A DNA stretch of 26,661 nucleotides from CAZFYZ01 sp964523735 (GCA_964523735.1 CAZFYZ010000046.1:1-26661); one strand, 5' to 3'. Positions 1 through 8,179 are shown, counted from the first letter of the stretch. Notes: generated by a model from the sequence alone, not told the origin. Translations and numbers: made by a program.

Positions 1-176
1 GTGCGAAGAAGGCTGGAACTGATAGGGCGAAGATACGGGCGGCCATCGAGAACACAAGAGGCTTCGTCGGCGTCTCCGGAGTGTTCAGTATGACTCGCAA
101 AGACCATAACGGCCTGAGCAAGGACAGCTTTGCGATGGTCACGATCAAAAACGGCAAGTGGATTCTGGCAAAGTAA
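1..176 (+). CDS. C-terminal end of an ABC transporter solute-binding protein (partial)
   Basis: The reading frame is open from the left edge (first whole codon at base 3) to a TAA at 174-176 and gives 57 residues. They match the last 57 or so residues of the complete solute-binding protein just downstream: both share the pattern RGFVG/RNFVG, GVFS, KDHNGL/KDHTGL, FAM, IKNGKW and a terminal LAK. The gene is therefore a paralogue of the Peripla_BP_6 (LivJ/LivK-type) family, cut by the window edge. It sits 70 bases before the next gene on the same strand and so probably belongs to the same transporter operon. Ligand unknown. Confidence 0.85.
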   Translation, partial: AKKAGTDRAKIRAAIENTRGFVGVSGVFSMTRKDHNGLSKDSFAMVTIKNGKWILAK

Positions 177-246
177 CCTGGAAAAGAGGCGAGGCTGGAG
201 TTCAGCCTCCAGTCTCCTGCCTCAAACTCTAAGACAGGAGAGGGAA

Positions 247-1398
247 ATGAACAGATTCATCTTTATGCTGGCCGTCGTGCTGGTGGCTGTCGCGGTTCTG
301 ACTGCGGTGCCAGGCGCGGCGGCCTCAAAGGCGCCCTACGTGATTGGCGCTATTCTCTCGACGACCGGTGACAACGCGCCACTGGGAGTCCCTGAGCGCG
401 ACACGGTTGAGATGCTCGCCAAGAAGCTCAACGCCAAGGGCGGTATCAAGGGCCACCCGATTAAGGTCGAGTACTATGATGACGGCGGAAAGCCTGACCA
501 AGCCGTGCAGGCATGTCAGAAATTGCTGGCGAAGAAGAATGTGGTTGCCATCATCGGCCCCACACTGACCGGCCCCAGCCTCGCGATTGCGCCGATGTGC
601 AACGCGGCTAAGATGCCGCTTATCTCGTGCGCCGCGAGTGTCAAGATAGTCGACCCGGTTCTGCCATATGTCTTCAAGACGGCGCAGACGGACTCGCTCG
701 CTGTTGCGAGGCTTATAGACTATCTTAAGAAGCACAAGATCAAGAGAATCGCGTTCATCAACGATTCGAACGCGTTCGGCGCGAGCGGACGCGACCAGTG
801 GAACAGGTTCTCCAAAGGTTCCGGTATTACCACTATTGCGATGGAGTCTTTTGGCTCGGGCGACACGGATATGACCAGCCAGCTTACCGCGATCCGCGCG
901 AAGAAGCCGCAGGCCGTTATCTGCTGGGGAACCAATCCCGGCCCCGCCATAGTAGCCGAGAACATGCGCAAGCTCCAGATGAAGATGCCGCTCCTCATGA
1001 GCCACGGCATCGCAAACATGGAGTTCATCAAGTTGGCAGGCAAGGCTGCCGAGGGAGTAGTGTTCCCGTCGGGCAAGATTATCGTAGCCAAGGCCATTCC
1101 GGCGAGTGATCGCCAGAAGAAGGCCCTGATGCAGTACACAAAGGATTTCACACAGGCATACAAGAAGCCGCCGATTCACTTTGGCGCGCATGCTTGGGAT
1201 GCATTTATGCTTGTCGCGAATGCCCTGGAGCAGGTTGGCCCCAATCGGACGAAGATTAGAGACCACATCGAGAAGACGAGGAACTTCGTCGGCATTGATG
1301 GCGTGTTCAGCTTCAGTCCCAAGGACCACACGGGCTTGACCAAAGACGCATTCGCGATGATCCAGATCAAGAACGGCAAGTGGACCCTGGCCAAGTAG
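247..1398 (+). CDS. ABC transporter solute-binding protein, LivJ/LivK (Peripla_BP_6) type
   Basis: This 383-residue protein has a clear signal peptide: a short basic start (MNRF), a long hydrophobic core and an AAA-S type cleavage region near residue 25. The mature part begins with a strand typical of the family (YVIGAILS) and keeps the family's two-lobe layout, with a receptor-type motif near AIIGPTLTGPSLA and an ADxLAVARLIDYL-like helix. An AGGAGAGGG ribosome site lies just before ATG 247; the frame is open further upstream, to 130, but that part overlaps the previous gene. It would capture branched-chain amino acids or related acids in the periplasm and deliver them to LivHM. The PaaK-like ligase downstream hints at an aromatic acid ligand (inference). 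It is a tandem paralogue of the fragment at 1-176. Confidence 0.93.
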   Translation: MNRFIFMLAVVLVAVAVLTAVPGAAASKAPYVIGAILSTTGDNAPLGVPERDTVEMLAKKLNAKGGIKGHPIKVEYYDDGGKPDQAVQACQKLLAKKNVVAIIGPTLTGPSLAIAPMCNAAKMPLISCAASVKIVDPVLPYVFKTAQTDSLAVARLIDYLKKHKIKRIAFINDSNAFGASGRDQWNRFSKGSGITTIAMESFGSGDTDMTSQLTAIRAKKPQAVICWGTNPGPAIVAENMRKLQMKMPLLMSHGIANMEFIKLAGKAAEGVVFPSGKIIVAKAIPASDRQKKALMQYTKDFTQAYKKPPIHFGAHAWDAFMLVANALEQVGPNRTKIRDHIEKTRNFVGIDGVFSFSPKDHTGLTKDAFAMIQIKNGKWTLAK

Positions 1399-1408
1399 GA
1401 TTCGTTTA

Positions 1409-1483
1409 GTCACGAAGGCACGAAAGGGGAGAAAGCACGAAGAGCGTCTTTCGTGTTTTCCCCTTCTTTCGTGCTTTGGTGAC
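1409..1483. repeat. Long imperfect inverted repeat between solute-binding protein and livH genes
   Basis: Arm one (1409-1443) and arm two (1447-1483) are near-complementary over about 35 bases with a three-base loop (GCG). Both arms are built from CACGAA/TTCGTG units separated by purine (or pyrimidine) tracts. In RNA it would form one very long hairpin eleven bases after the solute-binding protein stop codon. Such hairpins between binding-protein and permease genes commonly stabilise the upstream message and lower downstream expression; that role is inferred here. There is no terminal T-run, so it is not a classical terminator. Confidence 0.8.
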
Positions 1484-1524
1484 GAGAAAAAGAGCCTTCA
1501 GCAGAAGTAGCGTTTGGAGCGTAA

Positions 1525-2421
1525 GTGGAACAGCTAGGTCAGATACCGCAGCTCATCGTTAGTGGCGTGACGAAGGGCTGCATCTATGCAATAGTAGCAA
1601 TCGGTTTCAGCATCATCTACAACAGCACTCAGGTGATCAACTTCGCGCAGGGCGAGTTTGTCATGATCGGCGCGATGGTTGCGGCAGTGCTGCTTGCCAA
1701 GTATGCGTTGGGCTTGGCCTTTCTTGCGGCGATCGTAGCTGGTTGCGCCGTCGGCGCCCTGGTTGCCGTCTTTGTACTTATCCCTCTCAGGAAAGCTTCG
1801 CCGGTTACTCTAATCATCATCACTGTTGGCGCCTCTATCATGTTCAGAGGTCTTGCGCAGCTCTTCTGGGGAGAGCAGGCGCGGCCGGTTGCTCCGTTCA
1901 CCGGAGTGGAGACTGGTGGCGCGATCGAGGACCGCTCATTCCACGCTCTAGGAGCAGTCGTGACCGCGCAGGAGTTGTGGGTCATGGCTGTGACCGTGCT
2001 CCTTGTGGTAGGCATGCACTTGTTCTTTAGGTATTCGCTCCTTGGGCAAGCCATGCGTGCTTGCGCGATGAACCAGGCGGGGGCTAAGATCGCGGGCATC
2101 AGCGTCAGGCGAGTGATCGTTGCGTCTTTCGTCATGGCGGCTGGCATTGGCGCTGTTGCGGGTGTGACTGTGTCTCCCGTGTTCTATGCGAAGTGTAACA
2201 TGGGGGCGGCGCTTGGGCTAAATGGCTTCTGTGCTGCTGTACTTGGTGGCTTGGGAAGCTTCGGTGGTGGCGTGGCAGCGGGGATCGTGCTCGGAGTGGT
2301 GGAATCGCTTGCCGGTGGCCTTCTGTGGAGTGACTACAAGGACGCGATTGCCTTTGTAATACTGCTGGGGATCCTGTTCATCCGCCCCGAAGGGCTGCTT
2401 CGGCGAAAGGCGGAGGCCTGA
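1525..2421 (+). CDS. livH: Branched-chain amino acid-type ABC transporter permease LivH
   Basis: A 298-residue inner-membrane permease of the BPD_transp_2 family, of normal length. The N-terminal part holds the family hallmark: YAIVAIGFSIIYNSTQVINFAQGEF, seen here as a short amphipathic stretch followed by FAQGEFVMIGA. The last third has the usual glycine-rich AVLGGLGSFGGGVAAGIVLG motif and ends in IRPEGLL. About eight membrane segments can be picked out by eye. The start is GTG 1525, preceded by TGGAGC. The gene lies 126 bases after the solute-binding protein, a space filled by the inverted repeat, and is followed after four bases by livM. Confidence 0.95.
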   Translation: MEQLGQIPQLIVSGVTKGCIYAIVAIGFSIIYNSTQVINFAQGEFVMIGAMVAAVLLAKYALGLAFLAAIVAGCAVGALVAVFVLIPLRKASPVTLIIITVGASIMFRGLAQLFWGEQARPVAPFTGVETGGAIEDRSFHALGAVVTAQELWVMAVTVLLVVGMHLFFRYSLLGQAMRACAMNQAGAKIAGISVRRVIVASFVMAAGIGAVAGVTVSPVFYAKCNMGAALGLNGFCAAVLGGLGSFGGGVAAGIVLGVVESLAGGLLWSDYKDAIAFVILLGILFIRPEGLLRRKAEA

Positions 2422-2425
2422 GTCG

Positions 2426-3877
2426 ATGGCAGTTGAAACAGGCAAGACAGAGGGCGCGGCCCCGGTCGCCCAGCGCACATCTCGGACCTGGACAGGGCTA
2501 AAGACTGCGCTTCCATTCGTCATCTTCTTTGTAGTCTACCTCTTTGTGCCGAGATATGCCGCTGATGTTCAGTTGACCACTCTTATCTACATCGGCATCA
2601 GCGCGATCCTGGCCGTCGGCCTGAACCTGCTGATGGGATACGCCGGGCAGGTCTCGCTTGGTCATGCGGCGTTCTTCGGGATGGGAGCCTACGCTTCGGC
2701 GATACTAACCATCCGTCCAATTCCAGCGGAGGTGGCGCCCGGTTTCTCGGCCGGAGTAGGGGTGATGGCCGGAGCGGCCGCGATGATCTCGCTTATGCGC
2801 CTGGATCGCGGCAAACTGGCTGCTGGAGTCGCCGCGCTTGTAGTGCTCGGCTTCGTGTATCCGCATCTGCCCCTGAAGCCATTCCTGCCTGCCGTGGTCG
2901 CCGCAATAGCTATGGCGGGTCTGGGGCGCGTCGCCCGCTTTGATTTGTGCAAGGCTGCGTGCTCGGGTGCCATCTTCGCAGTTGTTGTCTGGCTGAGCAA
3001 CTGGTTCCTGGCAGGCACATTCGCGCGCAACGGAACCTCGCCCTGGACCGGAATGGTCGTCGGTGTCTTCTTCACTGGTCTGGTCGCCTACCTGATCGGT
3101 GGGCAGGTGCTGCGCCTAAAGGGCCACTACCTGGGAATGGCCACACTGGGATTCGGCATTATTGTTGAGATTATCTTCCGACAGTGGACTGCGGTTACCG
3201 GTGGTTCCAGCGACGGCATCTTCGGCATCCCGACGATCCAGTTCTTCGACTCGATCCCCGGCTTCCTGCGCGGACTACTGGTGTGGGCTGCTGGTGGCGG
3301 CGACGTCGATCCGAGGCGGCAGTACTACTACCTCGTGTGGGGGATCGTCTTCCTCGCGCTGCTTCTCGCGGTCAACATCGTGCGATCCAGAGTTGGACGG
3401 GCATTCAGAGCCGTACACGGCAGCGAGCAGGCCGCCGCCTCACTTGGCGTCGACACGGAGAGATACAAGATCCAAGTGTTCGTGCTGAGTGCAGCCCTTG
3501 CTTCAATAGCGGGCAGCCTGCACGCCCACAACGCAGGGATCGGTTACATCAACCCCAGCGAGTTCAGCTTCATGGCCTCGGTTCAACTGATGGTCATGGT
3601 TGTGCTCGGCGGGATGGCGAGCGTTTGGGGCTCACTCTTTGGCGCGGCTGCCATCCAGTTCCTCAAGGATTGGATGCTGGAGCTGGACAAAGCCCACGCG
3701 CAGATAATGGGCCTCACCCTCAAGGGTCTCGACCCGATCGTGTTCGGTGCGGTCCTGGTCACAGTCATGATCGTGCTGCCGCAGGGCCTCGTTCGAGGCG
3801 TCACCGACGGTCTCGGCGCGGCCTGGCGGGGGATTAGAAAAGTGAGAAAACAAACTCAGGGCAAGAGCCCAAAATAG
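2426..3877 (+). CDS. livM: Branched-chain amino acid-type ABC transporter permease LivM, enlarged
   Basis: Second permease subunit, 483 residues. Family motifs are present: LNLLMGYAGQVSLGHAAFFG at about 66-85, LRLKGHYLGMATLGFG at about 229-244, a central SRVGRAFRAV loop at about 381-390 and VLGGMASVWGSLFGA near 414. The usual distance between the first two motifs is about 60 residues; here it is about 145, because roughly 90 extra residues (about 110-200) with two or three hydrophobic stretches are inserted. The N-terminus has a soluble leader of about 25 residues. Start ATG 2426 has GGAGG 10 bases upstream, overlapping the end of livH. The extra membrane segments are unusual; the transport role itself is secure. 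Confidence 0.94.
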   Translation: MAVETGKTEGAAPVAQRTSRTWTGLKTALPFVIFFVVYLFVPRYAADVQLTTLIYIGISAILAVGLNLLMGYAGQVSLGHAAFFGMGAYASAILTIRPIPAEVAPGFSAGVGVMAGAAAMISLMRLDRGKLAAGVAALVVLGFVYPHLPLKPFLPAVVAAIAMAGLGRVARFDLCKAACSGAIFAVVVWLSNWFLAGTFARNGTSPWTGMVVGVFFTGLVAYLIGGQVLRLKGHYLGMATLGFGIIVEIIFRQWTAVTGGSSDGIFGIPTIQFFDSIPGFLRGLLVWAAGGGDVDPRRQYYYLVWGIVFLALLLAVNIVRSRVGRAFRAVHGSEQAAASLGVDTERYKIQVFVLSAALASIAGSLHAHNAGIGYINPSEFSFMASVQLMVMVVLGGMASVWGSLFGAAAIQFLKDWMLELDKAHAQIMGLTLKGLDPIVFGAVLVTVMIVLPQGLVRGVTDGLGAAWRGIRKVRKQTQGKSPK

Positions 3878-3888
3878 GCAAAGCAAGC

Positions 3889-4656
3889 TTGGAATACCTA
3901 ATCGAAACAAGGCAGGCCACCCGTCAGTTCGGGGGGTTGGTTGCGGTTAACGGCGTTGATATGTGCGTTAAGCCGGGGCAGACGCACGCGCTGATCGGTC
4001 CGAACGGGGCCGGCAAGAGCACGCTGCTGAACCTGGTTACGGGCGTCTTTCCTGTCTCAAAGGGAGATATTCTCGTCAACGGCACGTCCATCAATGGCAG
4101 ATCGTGCCACGAAGTAGCCTCACTCGGACTGGCGCGGACTTTCCAGAACGTGCAGCTCTTCGAGAACATGACAGTGCTTGAGAACGTAATGGTGGGCTGT
4201 CACGCCTGGACAAAGCAAGGCATAGCTTCCGGCGCAATCCGCTGGTTCGGACACTATCGCGAGGAGAGGCAGATTCTCAAAGAGTCAATGCGACAGCTCG
4301 AGGTAGTCGGCTTGGTGGAATCGTCGGAGCTTCCTGCCGCCAGTCTGCCGTTTGGTAAACAGCGCATGCTCGAGATCGCCCGCGCGCTAGCCTCCAAGCC
4401 CAAGCTGCTCTTGCTGGATGAGCCCGCCTCCGGCCTCTCGACCCGTGAGACTGCCGAGCTTTCAACGCTCCTCAACCGGATCGTGGCCGAAGGAGTCACC
4501 GTTCTGCTGGTAGATCATGATATGCAATTCGTTATGGAGATATCCGACGAGGTTACCGTTCTCGATCAGGGCGCGAAGATCGCCGAGGGGACCCCTGAGG
4601 AAATACAGAACAACCCGCGCGTGATCGCGGCATATCTGGGGGCGGAGGCAAAGTAA
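3889..4656 (+). CDS. livG: Branched-chain amino acid-type ABC transporter ATPase LivG
   Basis: Cytoplasmic ATPase of 255 residues. Walker A is GPNGAGKS (about 38-45), the Q-loop region is RTFQN, the signature is the LivG-type LPFGKQRMLEIARAL, Walker B is LLLLDEPASGL and the switch histidine lies in LVDHDMQFV. The C-terminal tail AEGTPEEIQNNPRVIAAYLG is typical for the subfamily. The start is taken as TTG 3889, which gives the expected short lead before the first strand; its ribosome site is weak (GGCAAAGCAAG). It follows livM by 11 bases and overlaps livF by one base (TAATG), so translation is probably coupled. Confidence 0.95.
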   Translation: MEYLIETRQATRQFGGLVAVNGVDMCVKPGQTHALIGPNGAGKSTLLNLVTGVFPVSKGDILVNGTSINGRSCHEVASLGLARTFQNVQLFENMTVLENVMVGCHAWTKQGIASGAIRWFGHYREERQILKESMRQLEVVGLVESSELPAASLPFGKQRMLEIARALASKPKLLLLDEPASGLSTRETAELSTLLNRIVAEGVTVLLVDHDMQFVMEISDEVTVLDQGAKIAEGTPEEIQNNPRVIAAYLGAEAK

Positions 4657-5390
4657 TGCTCAAGCTCCAGAGTGTGATGACCTATTACGGTCGGATCCTC
4701 GCCCTGCGGGGGATCTCGCTGCACGTAGACAAGGGCGAGGCTGTGGCGATCGTTGGCCCCAACGGCGCAGGCAAGACCACGGCTCTCAACACGGTCGCGG
4801 GCGTGATCTCGTCGCGATCAGGCAAGATCATCTTCGACGGTGAGGATGTGACGGGCAAGCCGACAGAGCGTCTTGTCGAGATGGGCTTGGTTCAGGTACC
4901 CGAGGGCCGGCAGCTCTTTGCGCAGATGACTGTCTACGAGAACCTGGTTCTTGGAGCGTATCGGCGAAGTCGTGCCGCCAAGAAGGCCGAGATGACCAAC
5001 GATCTTGAGCGTGTTTACCATATCTTCCCGATTCTCAAGGAGCGCACGGGGCAAATGGCCGGAACTCTCTCGGGCGGGGAGCAGCAAATGCTTGCGATAG
5101 GCCGCGCTCTGATGAGTCACCCTAAGATGCTGCTGCTGGACGAGCCATCTATGGGACTAGCACCGTTGGTCGTCAAAGAGATATTCAAGGTCATCGGTGA
5201 ACTCCGCAAGGAGGGGACCACGGTCCTGGTTGTTGAACAGAACGCCAAGGCGGCCCTCAGCGTCGCCAAGAGGGCCTATGTCATGGAGACCGGCCGCGTC
5301 GTCATGGAAGGCCCTGCTTCTGAGCTATCCAAGAACCCGGAGATCCAGCGAGCGTACCTTGGCAAAGGTTACCGGCAGATCATGGAGTAG
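4656..5390 (+). CDS. livF: Branched-chain amino acid-type ABC transporter ATPase LivF
   Basis: Second ATPase of the importer, 244 residues. Walker A is GPNGAGKT (34-41), the Q-loop region reads VPEGRQLF as in LivF proteins, the signature is LSGGEQQMLAIGRAL and Walker B is MLLLDEPSMGLAP. The switch region is VVEQN. The start ATG shares one base with the livG stop codon, and the preceding GGCGGAGGCAAAG supplies a ribosome site. It closes the transporter operon before the repeat tract at 5397-5580. Confidence 0.95.
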   Translation: MLKLQSVMTYYGRILALRGISLHVDKGEAVAIVGPNGAGKTTALNTVAGVISSRSGKIIFDGEDVTGKPTERLVEMGLVQVPEGRQLFAQMTVYENLVLGAYRRSRAAKKAEMTNDLERVYHIFPILKERTGQMAGTLSGGEQQMLAIGRALMSHPKMLLLDEPSMGLAPLVVKEIFKVIGELRKEGTTVLVVEQNAKAALSVAKRAYVMETGRVVMEGPASELSKNPEIQRAYLGKGYRQIME

Positions 5391-5396
5391 GCTTGT

Positions 5397-5580
5397 TGTA
5401 GTCGGGTTCTCCGAACCCCATGGGCTCAGGCGTCGGAGACGCCGTCTACAAAGGGTGGATGCTGTAGTCGGGTTCTCCGAACCCCATGGGCTCAGGCGTC
5501 GGAGACGCCGTCTACGAAGGGTGGATGCTGTAGTCGGGTTCTCCGAACCCCTGTGTCAAGGCGTCGGAGACGCCGTCTAC
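5397..5580. repeat. Three tandem copies of a 66-bp palindromic repeat
   Basis: Copies begin at 5397, 5463 and 5529 (exact period 66). Copies one and two are almost identical (one A/G difference near the end); copy three differs in the centre (CTGTGTCAA instead of CATGGGCTCA). Each copy contains two short perfect hairpins, GGGTTC-TCC-GAACCC and GGCGTC-GGA-GACGCC, and its ends TGTAG...CTACA are also mutually complementary, so a copy can fold as one large cruciform-like structure. The tract fills most of the space between livF and the CoA ligase gene and stops 23 bases before the ligase start. It is open in one reading frame but does not look coding. Confidence 0.93.
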
Positions 5581-5603
5581 AAAGTGCGAATCGGAGGTGG
5601 AAC

Positions 5604-6902
5604 GTGCCTATCTGGAACAGAAAGATCGAATGCATGACTCGCTCTGAGATGGATCAGCTTCAGCTTGAGAGGCTGCAGGCGACGGTCAACAGGGCCTACA
5701 GGGACGTCCCCTTCTACCACCGCAAGTTTGACCAGCTCAATGTGGCGCCGGAAGATGTGCAGTCGCTCGAGGACGTCGTGAAGCTGCCGTTCACTACGAA
5801 AGATGACCTTCGCGACGGCTATCCCTACCAGATGTTCGCAGTGCCGCTGCGAGAGATTGTCCGAATTCACTCATCGTCGGGTGCTGCAGCCAAGCCCATC
5901 GTTGTCGGCTATACAAAGAACGACCTCAAGCATTGGTCGGAGCAGGTCGCCAGGGTGATGAGCGCAGCCGGCGTCACGAAGGACGACGTGGTCCAGATAG
6001 CATTCGACTATGGCCTGTTCACCGGGGGGTTCGGGATGCATTATGGCGCGGAGCGGCTTGGGGCGTCTGTCATACCTGTTTCCCTCGGTAACACAGAGCG
6101 GCAGGTGCAGATTATGCAGGATTTCCGCTCGACCGCCCTTGTCAGTACCCCTAGTTATGCCCTCTATTTGATCGAGGTGATGAACCGAATGGGTGTCTCA
6201 CCAGCCGGACTATGTTTGAGGGTGGGGCTCTTCGGCGGGGAGCCCACCAGCGAATCGACGCGCTCAGAGATCGAGTCCAAGTTGGGCATTGTCGCGACGG
6301 ACAACTATGGGGTAAGTGCTGTGATGGGTCCTGGTATTGCCGGCGAGTGCGAGCTTAAGGATGGGCTTCACATCAACGAAGACCACTTCTTCTGTGAGGT
6401 CATCGACCCGGATACATTACAGGTTCTGCCTGAGGGCGAAGAGGGCGAACTGGTTATTACGACGCTCACCAAAGAGGGCTTGCCGATGGTCCGCTATCGC
6501 ACCCGCGACGTGACCCGCATCACGCGCGTACCCTGCAAGTGCGGCCGCACAGGCGCGCGCATGTCGTCGGTCCGCAAGCGCACTGACGACATGATCATCA
6601 TCAAGGGCGTCAACGTGTATCCCTCCGAGATCGAGTCAGTTCTCTACGAGATTGAGCACGTGGAGCCCCGCTACCAACTGGTGATCGATCGAGAAGGCGG
6701 GCAGGACTACCTTACCCTCCGCGTGGAGCTATCCTCTCACCTGATTACAGACCAGATGCAGAAGCTGGTGGAGATGGAGGATACGATCAAGCGGCGGGTC
6801 CACGCGGTGATAGGATTGACCCCAAGGGTGAAGCTCGTTGAGACCCAATCCCTCGAGGGCCTGGATCCTCGCGATCGCATTGTTGATAATAGAGAAAGCT
6901 GA
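5604..6902 (+). CDS. PaaK-type phenylacetate-CoA ligase family protein with degenerate motifs
   Basis: A 432-residue member of the PaaK branch of adenylate-forming enzymes, of normal family length. GTG 5604 is chosen because GGAGGTGG lies just before it and because the resulting start (PIWNRKIECMTR, then LQLERLQATVNRAYRDVPFYH) matches PaaK N-termini. Also present are the DNYG aromatic motif (233-236), YRTRDVTRI (298-306), a CKCGRTG zinc-like loop (311-317) and the hinge region DDMIIIKGVNVYPSEIE. Two sites deviate. The P-loop usually reads SSGTTGKP but here is SSGAAAKP (91-98). The C-terminal EGKAKRV lysine motif is replaced by LDPRDRI (420-426). It follows the importer genes, so activation of an imported aromatic acid is the obvious role, but activity is uncertain. 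Confidence 0.88.
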   Translation: MPIWNRKIECMTRSEMDQLQLERLQATVNRAYRDVPFYHRKFDQLNVAPEDVQSLEDVVKLPFTTKDDLRDGYPYQMFAVPLREIVRIHSSSGAAAKPIVVGYTKNDLKHWSEQVARVMSAAGVTKDDVVQIAFDYGLFTGGFGMHYGAERLGASVIPVSLGNTERQVQIMQDFRSTALVSTPSYALYLIEVMNRMGVSPAGLCLRVGLFGGEPTSESTRSEIESKLGIVATDNYGVSAVMGPGIAGECELKDGLHINEDHFFCEVIDPDTLQVLPEGEEGELVITTLTKEGLPMVRYRTRDVTRITRVPCKCGRTGARMSSVRKRTDDMIIIKGVNVYPSEIESVLYEIEHVEPRYQLVIDREGGQDYLTLRVELSSHLITDQMQKLVEMEDTIKRRVHAVIGLTPRVKLVETQSLEGLDPRDRIVDNRES

Positions 6903-7009
6903 AGGTAATCTAACCTGAGGCGTCTAATATGTGCTTGGCCGGTGACGGCTTCTTAATCCAGGGCGAGATAGTGATGTGTCTGCCCTGAGTTTGCTAGGAG
7001 GAAAGGAAC

Positions 7010-8107
7010 TTGAGGAGGTTTTGTGCTTCTATCCTGTTTGCGGCTCTACTGATGAGCTTGTTGGCGTGTATCTGCGTGGCGCAGACTACGCCGAGCGTCG
7101 AACTGCACGGCTATATGCAGAACCGGTTCTATGCGCCGCCGAGCGCTAGTTCCCGATTCGTGACCGAGCGCGTTTCGCTTTCAGCTGTTGGCCGGCTCAA
7201 TGCCGACGTCAATGCATACGCGGAGATCTACTTCCATCCTTGGATCACCGATTCGGTCTTGCCGGCACAGCAGTTCCGAACGTATCTTGAGAGTGCCTAT
7301 GTCGATATGCCACTAGGTCCGGGACGGGTAAGGGTAGGTAAAGGCCGCCAGTTGAACTTCGGCTTGACTCCTTCCTATCCAAACAGGAAGACAACGCAGT
7401 ACGGCATTATCGCTGAGACTTTCACCCAGGACCGCATCGTTGGAGCACAGTGGTCTATGAAGAAGGGCACACTGGATGGCGGCCTTTCCGTCTTCACCGA
7501 TCAGAACTTGAGCACTCGCGGCGAGGGTGACTTCGCAGGCGCGATTGCGAATGTTGACACGGTTCCGCATCTTGTCGATAAGGATATCCCTGGGTCGATC
7601 AGCGGCGAGTTGGCCGTGAGTGGTCGGTTTGGATTCACCACCCCGCGGTGGCAGGGCCACGTTTCGGCTATGACCGGCCAGTATAGCGCCACCCAGCTCG
7701 GAACGATCAATACTGCGTTCGCGACGCCGACCAACACCAACACGGACCACAGCAAGTTTGGTGTGGACACGATCTACAGTGCCGGCAACTTCGTGGCTCA
7801 GGGCGAGTGGTACACAGGGAACTTCAGTTTCCTGGGTATTACCGGATACCAGGTCCTCGTGGGCTATCAGCCTAAGGACAAGGATCGTTGGTACGTCCGA
7901 TGGTCGGCCCTGAACAACGACGTGGCGCCAATCGCTGGCACCCCGACCACCTATAACACGCAGCAGCTTACCTTCGCCTATGTTCATCCAATCTCCAAGG
8001 GTATTTGGGTTGAGATGAACTACGAGCGCAACATGGAAAGCGTTCCGACCGGCGGAACAAGCATTGACAACGACCTGTTCTTTGTGGAGCTCTTCACGGG
8101 CTTCTAG
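7010..8107 (+). CDS. Putative outer-membrane porin-like beta-barrel protein
   Basis: The 365-residue product has a signal peptide with a basic start (MRRF), a hydrophobic core and cleavage near VAQ-TT at about residue 26. The mature chain lacks helices and cysteines and is made of alternating polar and aromatic strands (VELHGYMQNRFY, ADVNAYAEIYFHPW, KGIWVEMNYERNM), and it ends with FFVELFTGF, a terminal phenylalanine typical of BAM-inserted barrels. The start is TTG 7010, with AGGAGGAAAGG directly upstream; a second AGGAGG lies inside the gene. It stands alone between the ligase gene and a strong terminator. It may let the substrate of the upstream importer cross the outer membrane (inference). 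The exact porin family is not recognised. Confidence 0.75.
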   Translation: MRRFCASILFAALLMSLLACICVAQTTPSVELHGYMQNRFYAPPSASSRFVTERVSLSAVGRLNADVNAYAEIYFHPWITDSVLPAQQFRTYLESAYVDMPLGPGRVRVGKGRQLNFGLTPSYPNRKTTQYGIIAETFTQDRIVGAQWSMKKGTLDGGLSVFTDQNLSTRGEGDFAGAIANVDTVPHLVDKDIPGSISGELAVSGRFGFTTPRWQGHVSAMTGQYSATQLGTINTAFATPTNTNTDHSKFGVDTIYSAGNFVAQGEWYTGNFSFLGITGYQVLVGYQPKDKDRWYVRWSALNNDVAPIAGTPTTYNTQQLTFAYVHPISKGIWVEMNYERNMESVPTGGTSIDNDLFFVELFTGF

Positions 8108-8130
8108 TAAGCAGATTGTTGGAATAGACA

Positions 8131-8165
8131 AAGCGGCCCGTGAGCAGTTGCGGGCCGCTTTTCTT
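8131..8165 (+). terminator. Rho-independent terminator after the porin-like gene
   Basis: A perfect ten-base stem (AAGCGGCCCG / CGGGCCGCTT) with a ten-base loop is followed by TTCTT. It lies 23 bases after the porin-like stop codon and ends that transcript. Confidence 0.9.
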
Positions 8166-8179
8166 GCGGCTGGACTATG

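Noticed and set aside
325..1413. Long open frame (362 codons) on the minus strand opposite the solute-binding protein
   Set aside because: The plus-strand protein has a clear family and signal peptide. The opposite frame gives an arginine- and leucine-rich sequence with no motif or ribosome site, as expected for an antisense shadow.
5397..5580. CRISPR array
   Set aside because: The spacing is regular, but the whole 66-base unit repeats, including the parts that would be spacers, and each unit is palindromic. No cas gene is near.
5197..5637. Open frame through the 66-bp repeats giving a repeated peptide
   Set aside because: The frame is open only because the repeat length is a multiple of three; it overlaps livF and has no ribosome site or recognisable protein features.
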